Notes under the pieces: model-generated
Database searches by the model: none
What the model was told of the DNA's origin: nothing
The model's input: only the letters and a program-made list of their open reading frames with translations
Source: Proteiniphilum propionicum
Lineage (GTDB): Bacteria; Bacteroidota; Bacteroidia; Bacteroidales; Dysgonomonadaceae
NCBI RefSeq assembly: GCF_022267555.1
Contig: NZ_CP073586.1
Coordinates: 310,001 to 374,000, forward strand
Reading direction: 5' to 3'
Length of the DNA stretch: 64,000 nt
Program-made: the position numbers and the translations under genes
Part shown: one piece after another, positions 19,626-27,163 of the stretch
Layout of the letters: each line of letters starts with the position of its first letter
Numbering within the stretch: the first letter of the stretch is position 1

Positions 19626-20123
19626 TTAATTTTTCAGCAGCACCTCATCTATTGCTTGTTTAAAAGCATCTTTCGGAAGAGCTCCCTGAGCCATTTGCGG
19701 GGATTCCCCCATAGGACAGAATAGCAATGAAGGAATACTCCTGATACCGAATTCAGCGGCAAGCTGCTGCTCTGCCTCCGTATCTACTTTGTAAATATAA
19801 ATATCATCCTCATATTCAACTGCCAGCTCTTCCAGGATAGGAGCAATCATTTTGCATGGCCCGCACCAGTCTGCATAGAAGTCGATGATACAAGGTTTGT
19901 CTCCAAGATAAACCCATTTATCGGGGTTCTCTTCTAAATTTGCCACTTTCTCCATAAAGTCGGCTCTTGTCAAATGAATCGTTTTCATACTATTTTCAGT
20001 TTTAATTGTGTTTGTTTCCTGTTTTGTTTCTGTTATGGTTGCAGCTGATTTTTGTTTCATGTTATTGCATGAAACAATAGCAACAGTCAAAGCAGAAGCA
20101 AATAAGATTTTTTTTATAATCAT
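19626..20123 (-). CDS. Thioredoxin-like lipoprotein
   Basis: A 165-residue protein: lipoprotein signal ending VSC (Cys19), a Thr/Lys-rich linker to about residue 45, then a thioredoxin fold with active site WCGPC (86-90) and cis-Pro in IRSIPSLLF. Lipidation and linker imply it works in the periplasm, anchored in a membrane, not as the housekeeping cytoplasmic thioredoxin. An internal methionine near residue 46 (MKTIHLTRADF) would give an ordinary soluble thioredoxin; both forms are conceivable. It overlaps the DUF6132 gene by 4 bases (ATGA), showing translational coupling. Confidence 0.88.
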   Translation of the reverse strand: MIIKKILFASALTVAIVSCNNMKQKSAATITETKQETNTIKTENSMKTIHLTRADFMEKVANLEENPDKWVYLGDKPCIIDFYADWCGPCKMIAPILEELAVEYEDDIYIYKVDTEAEQQLAAEFGIRSIPSLLFCPMGESPQMAQGALPKDAFKQAIDEVLLKN

Positions 20124-20386
20124 AATTTTTGATTTATATCATTTTTTTTTGAAACCTCTTTATATTTTTTACGTGAACTGTCTCCGGTAAACAGCTCGAA
20201 AAGGAGATAACCTACCACTGCTCCATAAAGCATCATTCTGTAGGGATTGGAGGTTATCGGACATGTCCCCTGCAGACATCCTACGTAATGGTAATAAAGG
20301 TATCCGCCAAGTGTTCCTGTTGCTATTCCGGCTATTTTAAGCCAGTGCTTTATAAAAAAATCACTTATCTTTTGCATTGTCATCAT
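20120..20386 (-). CDS. DUF6132-family small membrane protein
   Basis: An 88-residue protein with two hydrophobic helices (about residues 14-33 and 49-66) around a short loop with two cysteines (GCLQGTCPITSNPYRM). This C....C-P-I-T-S arrangement is characteristic of DUF6132, a Bacteroidota family of unknown function that often accompanies sulfur-transfer or redox genes. A basic tail follows. Alternative starts are the second and third methionines. It is coupled by a 4-base overlap to the thioredoxin-like lipoprotein, and the ArsR gene lies 27 bases upstream. Confidence 0.82.
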   Translation of the reverse strand: MMTMQKISDFFIKHWLKIAGIATGTLGGYLYYHYVGCLQGTCPITSNPYRMMLYGAVVGYLLFELFTGDSSRKKYKEVSKKNDINQKL

Positions 20387-20413
20387 ATCTAAATTACAAA
20401 GATGTTATTTTAC

Positions 20414-20746
20414 TTAATTGTTATTGCTACGGCCGCAACCCATCACACATTTCAACACATTGGAAATTCGTTTATCTTTAATAGAGTAGAAGCTGTTTTT
20501 ACCGCTTCTTCGGCAATTAAGAATTCCTTTTGCCCTCATATCTGTGAGATGATGAGATAAGAGTGATTGCTCGCAATCCATATTTTCCAGTAACTCCGAA
20601 ACAGACTTCTCATCAGTCTGCGAGAGCTGTAATATAACGCATAAACGAGTTTCATTAGCTAGCGACCTCAATAGATAAGCAGCTTCTTCAAATTGTGATT
20701 TATCAATTTTCTGATCTTTACCTATTTCTATTTCTAAATCTTCCAT
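20414..20746 (-). CDS. ArsR/SmtB-family thiol- or metal-sensing repressor
   Basis: A 110-residue winged-helix protein: LANETRLCVILQLS, then the recognition helix SLLSHHLTDMRAKGIL and the wing RRSGKNSFYSI. It carries five cysteines (36, 58, 78, 100, 104). Cys58 sits just before the recognition helix, where ArsR-type inducer sites occur, and Cys100/Cys104 form a CVMGCG pair at the C-terminal end. This could bind a soft metal or form a disulfide/tetrasulfide as in persulfide sensors; the sequence alone cannot decide. It probably represses its own operon (DUF6132, thioredoxin, DUF302); a palindrome at 20780-20795 is the likely operator. Confidence 0.88.
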   Translation of the reverse strand: MEDLEIEIGKDQKIDKSQFEEAAYLLRSLANETRLCVILQLSQTDEKSVSELLENMDCEQSLLSHHLTDMRAKGILNCRRSGKNSFYSIKDKRISNVLKCVMGCGRSNNN

Positions 20747-20779
20747 ATTTTACCAGCTTTCAAATTAATGAATCTATAT

Positions 20780-20795
20780 ATGAACATGTATTCAT
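20780..20795. promoter_or_regulatory. Putative ArsR operator palindrome
   Basis: ATGAACATGTATTCAT is an inverted repeat (ATGAA......TTCAT) located 34 bases upstream of the ArsR start codon. ArsR-family operators are typically such imperfect palindromes overlapping the promoter. A further GTTCA half-site lies at about 20804. Confidence 0.5.
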
Positions 20796-20842
20796 CTAAA
20801 TTTGTTCAAAAGTAGTACATTTTTCTTTATGTACAAAATTTT

Positions 20843-21538
20843 TTATCTGATTTTTACGTAATAGGTCAGCTTTGCCTCAATTGCACGATGCGCTGACCGT
20901 GAGAAGAAGGCATTTTCGCTTCTACGGCTGGTAAAGAGGTCACCCAAACCAAAATAATAACGCCCTTCAAGATCGAAATCGCCAATGGGAGTTTTCAGAG
21001 CAACTCCTGCTCCTCCAATCAGGCCATAATCCACAACACTCATTTCACTTCGCGGACTGTACTGAACACCGATACGGGCATCGGGGCTGGCCGACCTGCG
21101 GGCTTCAAGGTCATCGGCAAGTGCCTGGCTCATTTTCTGTTTATCCCCAATAAGAAAACTTATTTGCGGACCGACATTAATTATAAAACGGAAGCTATTA
21201 CCAAAATAGATATGAGTCATAAAAGGCACCTCAACATAGTTTAGCGTTCTGGAATAATCAAACCCTGATTCCGGGTCGAACTCCTCTTTCCATCCTCTTT
21301 GTGCAAAATTCAACTCTCCAATCAATCCCAAATGTTTTTCAGAGATCAGTTTAGCAGCAATGCCACCATGAAAACCGATATTCAATTTCTGCTGAATGCC
21401 TGGCACGAAGTCCATGCTTGATGAAGCAACGCCTCCACCGGCTCCAATATAAAGCTCACTTTTAAAAGTCTCCTTTTGCGCATAGATAAAACTACTGCAC
21501 ATTAAAATAACAGAGACAATGGAGAAGAAACGTTTCAT
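20843..21538 (-). CDS. PorT-like outer-membrane beta-barrel protein
   Basis: A 231-residue outer-membrane protein: signal peptide 1-20 (SFIYA|QK), then about eight amphipathic beta strands with glycine-rich turns (GAGGGVASSSMDF; YGLIGGAGVALKTPIGDFDLEGRY is split by turns), ending in a strand of alternating residues (AKLTYYVKIR). It fits the porin/PorT-type barrels (OMP_b-brl_2) of Bacteroidota. The last base of aromatic targeting is not classic because the chain ends in Arg. Its ATG overlaps the end of the LysM/PBP gene by 4 bases, so the two are co-translated and may work together in the envelope. Confidence 0.85.
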   Translation of the reverse strand: MKRFFSIVSVILMCSSFIYAQKETFKSELYIGAGGGVASSSMDFVPGIQQKLNIGFHGGIAAKLISEKHLGLIGELNFAQRGWKEEFDPESGFDYSRTLNYVEVPFMTHIYFGNSFRFIINVGPQISFLIGDKQKMSQALADDLEARRSASPDARIGVQYSPRSEMSVVDYGLIGGAGVALKTPIGDFDLEGRYYFGLGDLFTSRRSENAFFSRSAHRAIEAKLTYYVKIR

Positions 21539-23535
21539 CTGCTTTTGTCAGTTTTAATAATCCTTCCGTTCGTGTCATATAGAACCAGATACTGTCCGGT
21601 ATTAATGAAACCGCCCCAATTGTTTGGTCTTTCGAAATTGAAAGTAAACTGAAGGGGGGCTAAACGCACCTGCCTCATATTTTGCTCAAAACTAGATCCG
21701 TACCGGTGCATAGCGGTCAGAAAAAACAGTGCTGTATCGTACCCCCACATAGCATAATTAGGATAGGTATCCATCAGTTTTCTGTCATACCATCTTCGGA
21801 AATCATCAATGAAAGCCTTTGTACCGGGATCACTATCATCAATAAAGAATGGTGTAAAGATATAGGTGCCGAAAAGATGGTAGTCATCTTTCAGGTTCGA
21901 ATATGTCTGCCACTCAGGATACCCGTACAGACGTGTCATAAATGCTGAATCTGAATCACGCACCTTTTTCAGTTCATCCATTATCTGGCGGATGGTACCT
22001 GCATCACCGCTAACAGGCACAATAACATTCTCCCTGTCGCTGCTCAACAATGAAAGGATAGAACTGCTGAGTGTGCTTGTCAAAGCAATAGTTTCGTATT
22101 TTATTTTATTACTCCGTAGATTATTCTGCAACATTGAAACGAACTCAATTTTATCGTTCAGCCCGCCATTTACAAAAATAATATTTGAATTTCTGAATGT
22201 CTGCAAAAAAGCTGAAGATGCTTTGTTGTATGATGAACTCAGCATCGGATTTACCTGAAAGATATTCCCGTTGTTCAATACTTCGCCGTTGCTTTGAGAG
22301 AATGGTACTACATACTTTATATTAAAGGCTTTTGAAAAATCGGATAAGACCTTTATCTGTGCATCGTTTACTCCTCCTACGATAAGGTTAAGCGACTGCA
22401 TCTCCATTGTTCCCAGCAAGCTTTGCAGTTTTTTTGTGTCATTATCTTTTCCGATCTCAAAAACATATAACTCTATATTGGCACCAATGTTTTTCATTTT
22501 TTCAACTGCAAGCAGAAACCCTTCATAGTACTCCTGCAATCGTAGATGCGCCCTACCAGTTTCATCCAAAAATGGTAACAGCAACCCCACCCTGATCATA
22601 TCTACCCTTTGTGAGCGGACACTCTGTGACAGAAGCCGGTTAGCTTCGTTGATTGCAGACCGTGAATTTTCGTCTAAAGCACTTTTTTTCACTGGTACAA
22701 TAATCTCCATATTGGTTTTCAAGCCCCTTTGAAGAGATGAATTATAACGTTCAATATCCTCAATGTCAACACCGTAAAGAATTGAAATACTGTACAGAGT
22801 TTCTCCTTTCTGAACCTTATGTACTATGTTGGTAGTCTGATTCTCATATGGAGTGATCACCTCATACGACTCGAAGAAAGGTATCCGTATTGTTTTACCT
22901 ATCTGAAATGTCTCTACAGACAAACCGGGGTTGGCTCTCATTACATCTTCCGGTTTGAGAGAGTAGGTTCTGGAAACAGAATAAAGCGTCTCTTTCGGGA
23001 GGATGGTATGATAACGATAGTTATCTTCTTTAACCTCGCTAATGACCCTTCTCTGAGGGATTGTAAGAATCTGGCCTTCAGAGATTGTTTGGCTGGAACC
23101 TGGATTTAGCCGGTATATCTCATCAACTGTAGTATTGTACATTTTAGAGATACTATACATGGTTTCCCCACTCACAACAGTATGGCTGAAGGTTGAATTC
23201 TGATCTACAGGGCGTGACGGCCCTGAGCTTATTTCGTTGGTGCCGGCAGACAACAGCCCTGAATTATCCTTAGTGACCGGGATAAGCAACTTCTGGCCTC
23301 TTTGCAAGCCGCTGCTTGCCGAGGGATTGTTACGAATAATCTCTGCAACAGAAACCGAGAAGGTGCGCGAAACAGCATATAGGCCCTCACCGGGTTGTAC
23401 ACTGTACTCGTAGTACTTCTGACCGTTAACGGTAACGGTTTGGTAATGCAGATTCTGCGCCAGAAGTGAAATGAGTCCTGTGTTCAAAAAAAGAACAATA
23501 GCAATAATTTTGCTTATCCTAAGCATGTTACCCAT
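21535..23535 (-). CDS. LysM-repeat protein with periplasmic-binding-protein domain
   Basis: A 666-residue exported protein. After a signal peptide (about 1-26) come four LysM peptidoglycan-binding repeats (roughly 43-87, 118-160, 174-218 and 239-281; each with the G[ED].L[YF].[IV]S core and a closing IP), then a periplasmic type-1 binding-protein fold (about 312-655, as in branched amino-acid receptors and LpoA). Bacteroidota proteins of this plan are probable cell-wall-associated regulators or scaffolds, comparable with LpoA, which activates PBP1a; that role is inference. Start could also be the fourth codon (MLRISK). A -7 box, TACTTTTG, lies upstream at 23582-23589 on this strand. Confidence 0.85.
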   Translation of the reverse strand: MGNMLRISKIIAIVLFLNTGLISLLAQNLHYQTVTVNGQKYYEYSVQPGEGLYAVSRTFSVSVAEIIRNNPSASSGLQRGQKLLIPVTKDNSGLLSAGTNEISSGPSRPVDQNSTFSHTVVSGETMYSISKMYNTTVDEIYRLNPGSSQTISEGQILTIPQRRVISEVKEDNYRYHTILPKETLYSVSRTYSLKPEDVMRANPGLSVETFQIGKTIRIPFFESYEVITPYENQTTNIVHKVQKGETLYSISILYGVDIEDIERYNSSLQRGLKTNMEIIVPVKKSALDENSRSAINEANRLLSQSVRSQRVDMIRVGLLLPFLDETGRAHLRLQEYYEGFLLAVEKMKNIGANIELYVFEIGKDNDTKKLQSLLGTMEMQSLNLIVGGVNDAQIKVLSDFSKAFNIKYVVPFSQSNGEVLNNGNIFQVNPMLSSSYNKASSAFLQTFRNSNIIFVNGGLNDKIEFVSMLQNNLRSNKIKYETIALTSTLSSSILSLLSSDRENVIVPVSGDAGTIRQIMDELKKVRDSDSAFMTRLYGYPEWQTYSNLKDDYHLFGTYIFTPFFIDDSDPGTKAFIDDFRRWYDRKLMDTYPNYAMWGYDTALFFLTAMHRYGSSFEQNMRQVRLAPLQFTFNFERPNNWGGFINTGQYLVLYDTNGRIIKTDKSR

Positions 23536-23581
23536 CTTTATCTGTTTTTAATGTGAGGTCACTTATACAACTTTTAACGGA

Positions 23582-23589
23582 CAAAAGTA
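23582..23589 (-). promoter_or_regulatory. -7 box upstream of the LysM/PBP gene
   Basis: On the minus strand TACTTTTG fits TAnnTTTG and lies 46 bases before the ATG. No matching TTTG box is seen 19-21 bases further upstream. Confidence 0.4.
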
Positions 23590-23810
23590 CGAATATTATT
23601 TTGAATTGTACCTTATAACATCATGAGCGGCCTGTAGTTTGACAGTAATTAAAACAATTTAAACACAATTATAGTTATAATCTTTTATTTACTCTTTACA
23701 CGTAACTGTTTCACAGGATTATACAGGAAAACTTCAGTGTTAACATATTAAGTTTAATAACTGTATGAAAACAGTATGACACAGAATCTATAATGCAGTC
23801 ACACTTTCTA

Positions 23811-25346
23811 TTAGAACGGGAGAGGATCTTTATTTTGTGAAATAAAATCGGATGAAGAGAACGATGATTCACCCGAAGGTTCTGCCTGTTTTGAATTTTT
23901 ATTCATCTTTGAAGGGCGTTCCACATATCTCTTACCTACAGCATACTCGTCAAGATTCTGAAAACGCGCGTATTCACTATCGAATCTCATGTTGGCTATG
24001 CCCGTAGGACCGTTACGATGTTTCGCTACAATGATCTCCGCAATACCAACCAAAGAGTTTCCGCGATCATCTTCAGTGATACGGTAATATTCCGGCCGGT
24101 GGATAAAGCATACTATATCGGCATCCTGCTCAATTGCTCCAGATTCGCGAAGATCGGCAAGCTGCGGCCTCTTCCCTTCGGTCCCCTGGCGTGTTTCCAC
24201 ACCCCTGTTAAGCTGTGAAAGAGCAATAACAGGAATATTAAGCTCTTTTGCCAGCCCCTTCAACGATCGCGATATCATGCTCACCTCCTGTTCGCGGCTG
24301 CCAAAACTCATTCCACTGGCATTCATAAGCTGCAAGTAGTCGATTATAAGCACTTTCACATCATGCTCACGTATCAGGCGGCGCGCTTTTGTACGCAACT
24401 CAAACACCGACAGGCTGGGTGTATCATCTATATATATGGGTGCATTATATAAAAACTTGTGATTTTTGTCAAGCCTCTCCCACTCGTCTTCCGAGAGTCG
24501 CCCACTTTTAATGCTCTCACCTTTTATCTGGCATACATTAACAATTAAACGATTCACCAACTGCACATTAGACATTTCCAAAGAAAAGATGCCGACAGGC
24601 TGTTCATAATCGAGTGCAATATTTTTTGCCATTGAAAGGACAAAAGCCGTCTTTCCCATAGCAGGCCTCGCAGCGATAATAACAAGATCAGACTTCTGCC
24701 AGCCTGAAGTAAGCTTATCCAACTCCTTAAAACCGGTAGGCAAGCCACTCATACCATCCTTCCGGTTTGCAGCCAGCTGAATATTCTGCATCGCCTCCTT
24801 GATAATAGGATTGATCTGTATTACGTCTTTCTTTACGTTCCTTTGCGAAATTTCAAACAGCCGCCCTTCGGTTTCTTGCATCAAGTCATCCACATCAACA
24901 GTTTCATCAAAAGCCTGTTGTGAAATCTCAGAGGAGAAAGAGATAAGTTCTCTAGCCAGATATTTCTGGGCAATGATGCGAGAATGATACTCGATATGCG
25001 CTGCAGATGCAACTTTTTCTGACAGCTCGGCAATATAAACTGCGCCACCTACCGTCTCAAGTTCTCCTCTCCTCTTCAGCTCCTCTACCACCGTAAGCAC
25101 GTCCACAGGCTTCTGTTGCATGGCGAGTCCCTGAACTGAACCGTAAATAAGCTGATGAGCAGGGTCATAGAAACTTTCAGGTTTCAATATCTCACTAACT
25201 ACCGAATAGGCATCCTTTTCGAGCATCAGCGCACCAAGCACTGCCTCTTCTAGTTCTTTGGCCTGTGGAGGCAATTTACCTATATCAGGGGCAACAACTG
25301 TTTTTTCTACTACTTTTACAGAGGGTCTTCTTTTTTGTTTTTCCAT
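23811..25346 (-). CDS. dnaB: Replicative DNA helicase DnaB
   Basis: A 511-residue hexameric helicase that unwinds DNA at the replication fork. The N-terminal primase-interaction domain (about 25-130, LPPQAKELEEAVLGALML) is followed by the RecA-like domain with Walker A ARPAMGKTAF, Walker B VLIIDYLQLM, the SQLNRGVE motif and the arginine-finger region. A Ser-rich tail follows (GESSFSSSDF). No intein or insertion is present. Expressed alone; the upstream 295 bases separate it divergently from the cysteine desulfidase-like gene. Confidence 0.97.
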   Translation of the reverse strand: MEKQKRRPSVKVVEKTVVAPDIGKLPPQAKELEEAVLGALMLEKDAYSVVSEILKPESFYDPAHQLIYGSVQGLAMQQKPVDVLTVVEELKRRGELETVGGAVYIAELSEKVASAAHIEYHSRIIAQKYLARELISFSSEISQQAFDETVDVDDLMQETEGRLFEISQRNVKKDVIQINPIIKEAMQNIQLAANRKDGMSGLPTGFKELDKLTSGWQKSDLVIIAARPAMGKTAFVLSMAKNIALDYEQPVGIFSLEMSNVQLVNRLIVNVCQIKGESIKSGRLSEDEWERLDKNHKFLYNAPIYIDDTPSLSVFELRTKARRLIREHDVKVLIIDYLQLMNASGMSFGSREQEVSMISRSLKGLAKELNIPVIALSQLNRGVETRQGTEGKRPQLADLRESGAIEQDADIVCFIHRPEYYRITEDDRGNSLVGIAEIIVAKHRNGPTGIANMRFDSEYARFQNLDEYAVGKRYVERPSKMNKNSKQAEPSGESSFSSSDFISQNKDPLPF

Positions 25347-25605
25347 TTCAACAAATATTTACTTAATGAGTGTAAAGTTAGGGAGTAATTTATTCCTTTG
25401 AGAATTTTGTGCTCCATTCTTCCCCAAAAGTTATTAACAAGGTGTGTTGAAAACTTTTCTTCAATACAGTTAAACAAATAAGGCATGCTAAAATAAAATT
25501 TACCTGCCAATCATTAAAGCATAGACAAGCACCATTGCAACGGCAACAATTAACCATCGTTTCAATTCTTTCAGGAAAGCATTTAAAAGATTGGCCAAGT
25601 TTACG

Positions 25606-25613
25606 TATCTTTG
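25606..25613 (+). promoter_or_regulatory. -7 box of the cysteine desulfidase-like gene
   Basis: TATCTTTG fits TAnnTTTG and lies 28 bases before the GTG start. A proper -33 TTTG is not visible. Confidence 0.45.
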
Positions 25614-25641
25614 CCGTTAGGTAACAAAAAAAATCGACAAA

Positions 25642-26922
25642 GTGCTTTCATATGAAGAGAGACTGCAAATCAGACTACTGATGCAGCAAGAAATTATTCC
25701 GGCTATAGGGTGCACAGAACCTATTTCAGTGTCGTTATGTACTGCCAAAGCGACTGAGATTTTAGGTGAAAAGCCAGAGAGAATAGTTGTACATCTAAGT
25801 GCGAACGTTTTAAAAAATGCCATGGGCGTCGGCATTCCCGGTACCGGGATGAACGGGCTCCCTATAGCAATAGCTTTGGGTGCGATTCGAGGTAAATCTG
25901 CTGATTGTCTGGAACTGCTTAAAGATTTAACACCTGATGAAGTTGAAAGCGGAAAGAGTTATATTAACGAGAAGAGGATAAATGTAAGATTAAAGGAAGA
26001 TGTCTCCGATAAATTATTCATCGAAGTGCATTGCAGTAGAGGCAACAATTATGCCAAAGCAATCATCAGCGGAAACCACACGGCTTTTTCTTATCTCGAG
26101 AAAAACGGAGAAGTACTCCTGGATAAGAAAACAGATGGCCCGGAAGTATCAGATATCGCCGTTCAGCTCTCTTTCAGAAAATTATATGATTATGCAACAG
26201 AATCCCCTATTACAGAATTAAACTTTATACTCGATGCAGCTGAGATGAATAAAAGAGCAGCTGAGATTTCTGGTAAAAGGCACTTTGGACACAACGTTTC
26301 AAAAAATATTAAGGGAGCAAAAGGGAAAAAAATTTTTGGGGATAATCTGCACAGTAGAATGGTAGCCTCAACTGCAGGAGCCTGCGATGTTAGAATGGCA
26401 GGTGCTGCTGTTCCGGTCATGAGCAATAGCGGCAGCGGAAATCAGGGAATTGCAGCAACACTTCCGGTACTGACATATGCCGAGAACGAAAATTGTTCTA
26501 AGGAACAGCTTGTCCGGGCACTTATATTAAGTAATCTGTCAATGATTTACATTAAACAGCATCTGGGACGACTATCTGCACTTTGTGGTTGCGTGGTTGC
26601 TTCTACCGGTGCCAGTTGCGGAATTACCTACCTCATGGGAGGGAATTATGAACAGGTTACTTATGCTGCGAAAAATATGATAGCCAACATCACCGGCATG
26701 ATTTGCGATGGTGCCAAACCCAGCTGTGCACTTAAAATTGCGAGCGGTGTCTCTACCGCAACACTTTCCGCATTAATGGCAATTGAAAATGAAGTTGTTA
26801 CCTCGCAAGAAGGAATAATAGATGACGGGATTGACAAAACAATTAAAAATCTGGCATTGATTGGAACAATTGGAATGACAGAGGCTGACAAGATTGTTCT
26901 AGATATACTAACAAGCAAATAG
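25642..26922 (+). CDS. L-cysteine desulfidase-like / UPF0597 serine dehydratase-family protein
   Basis: A 426-residue protein of the UPF0597 (YhaM/CyuA) family, related to the alpha chain of Fe-S serine dehydratases. Conserved features are GCTEP (Cys24), GIPGTGMNGLPIAIALG, SGSGNQGIAA and the late cysteines in CGCVVAS, SCGITYLMGG and CDGAKPSC, which are probable [4Fe-4S] ligands. Characterised CyuA enzymes break L-cysteine into pyruvate, ammonia and sulfide; specificity for cysteine over serine is inferred from family placement. Translation starts with GTG: an in-frame TAG lies only 7 codons upstream and no ATG fits. Divergent from dnaB. Confidence 0.85.
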   Translation: MLSYEERLQIRLLMQQEIIPAIGCTEPISVSLCTAKATEILGEKPERIVVHLSANVLKNAMGVGIPGTGMNGLPIAIALGAIRGKSADCLELLKDLTPDEVESGKSYINEKRINVRLKEDVSDKLFIEVHCSRGNNYAKAIISGNHTAFSYLEKNGEVLLDKKTDGPEVSDIAVQLSFRKLYDYATESPITELNFILDAAEMNKRAAEISGKRHFGHNVSKNIKGAKGKKIFGDNLHSRMVASTAGACDVRMAGAAVPVMSNSGSGNQGIAATLPVLTYAENENCSKEQLVRALILSNLSMIYIKQHLGRLSALCGCVVASTGASCGITYLMGGNYEQVTYAAKNMIANITGMICDGAKPSCALKIASGVSTATLSALMAIENEVVTSQEGIIDDGIDKTIKNLALIGTIGMTEADKIVLDILTSK

Positions 26923-27125
26923 TTTCAAGCTACAATGGTGTACAACCTGTCAACAAAAAATCACATATTCAACTATACCCTCATAGAGTTGATACATGTA
27001 AAAAGCTCAACAATCTACAATTTAACCGTAAAACAGTAACTGTTTATTTAATGATGAAAAAAGAGTTTTAACTCAACAAAATTGTTTATAACCGATATTA
27101 ACCTAAGATATTAAGTTCCGTTTAT

Positions 27126-27133
27126 TAACTTTG
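27126..27133 (+). promoter_or_regulatory. -7 box of dsbD
   Basis: TAACTTTG fits TAnnTTTG 30 bases before the dsbD ATG. It overlaps a TTG codon that would otherwise extend the gene, which supports the ATG at 27164. Confidence 0.45.
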
Positions 27134-27163
27134 CCGATTAAACTCAGAAAAATCATTTTAAAT

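Noticed and set aside
23811-25346. Intein in dnaB
   Set aside because: DnaB often hosts inteins, but the frame has normal length (511) and continuous helicase motifs.
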